Of a DNA stretch of 6,685 nt, positions 6,623-6,685 are shown piece by piece. Location of the stretch: assembly GCA_937930495.1 (NCBI GenBank), contig CALGKL010000100.1, forward strand, positions 1 through 6,685, in the 5' to 3' direction. The notes beneath the pieces were generated by a model. The model saw only the letters and a list, made by a program, of their open reading frames with translations. It searched no databases and was not told the origin of the DNA. The translations under genes were made by a program, and so were the position numbers. Each line of letters opens with the position of its first letter. The first letter of the stretch is position 1. Source of the stretch: an uncultured Gloeocapsa sp. (lineage in GTDB: Bacteria; Cyanobacteriota; Cyanobacteriia; Cyanobacteriales; Gloeocapsaceae).

Positions 6623-6685
6623 ATGAGTGACCTACCCCTTTTGATTCATATTGGCTATCCTAAAACTGCCTCAAGTTGGCTACAA
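6623..6685 (+). CDS. Sulfotransferase-like protein, N-terminal fragment
   Basis: The last 21 codons of the window are open to the edge and encode MSDLPLLIHIGYPKTASSWLQ. A hydrophobic strand (LLIHIG) followed by PKTASSWL (residues 13-20) matches the P-loop-like 5'-phosphosulfate-binding motif of PAPS-dependent sulfotransferases, usually PKTGTTWL or PKSGSTWL; Lys14 would contact the PAPS 5'-phosphate. Gly to Ala at residue 16 is a mild departure. These enzymes move sulfate from PAPS to a sugar, lipid or small molecule; the acceptor cannot be guessed. The ATG at 6623 places the motif near the N-terminus, as expected. TTG codons at 6608 and 6611 are in frame and could start a protein four or five residues longer. 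No ribosome-binding site is evident. The gene is on the glmS strand, 103 bases after its stop, and is cut by the window end. Confidence 0.7.
   Translation, partial: MSDLPLLIHIGYPKTASSWLQ

Noticed and set aside
1..6685. CRISPR arrays, tRNA or rRNA genes, insertion sequences and defence systems
   Set aside because: No direct-repeat arrays, cloverleaf sequences, transposase motifs or long terminal inverted repeats are visible; the window is almost filled by housekeeping genes.

Overview
The window looks like chromosomal DNA of a cyanobacterium. Six copies of the HIP1 octamer GCGATCGC lie in 6.7 kb. The NAD kinase, DNA polymerase I and GlmS proteins all read like cyanobacterial versions, the base composition is moderately AT-rich, and most genes lack a clear Shine-Dalgarno sequence. 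The genus cannot be fixed from this sequence.

Layout from left to right. Positions 3-71 hold the last 22 codons of an unidentified plus-strand gene. A DUF985/cupin_5 protein (143-637, +) and an NAD kinase (648-1580, +) follow, only 10 bases apart and probably co-transcribed. DNA polymerase I (polA, 1610-4384, -) runs towards nadK, with 29 bases between the two stop codons. A 266-base divergent intergenic region (4385-4650) separates polA from glmS (4651-6519, +). After glmS there is about 100 bases of AT-rich spacer with inverted repeats. The window ends in the first 21 codons of a sulfotransferase-like gene (6623-6685, +).

The protein-coding content is mostly housekeeping: NADP supply (NAD kinase), DNA replication and repair (Pol I with 5'-nuclease, proofreading and polymerase domains whose motifs all look intact), and amino-sugar synthesis for peptidoglycan and glycans (GlmS). 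The sulfotransferase fragment could begin an accessory glycan- or metabolite-modifying region, but that is inference.

The most interesting part is the polA-glmS intergenic region. It contains a promoter-like sequence (TTGATC, 17 bases, TATGTT), three successive hairpins, and a strong GC hairpin followed by a T-rich run, all on the plus strand. It ends about 65 bases before glmS. Nothing resembles the Firmicutes glmS ribozyme. This is either an unrecognised small RNA of about 120 nt or a terminating leader of glmS. After it comes a perfect 7-base inverted repeat directly against a consensus TATAAT, a good candidate for an operator at a separate glmS promoter.
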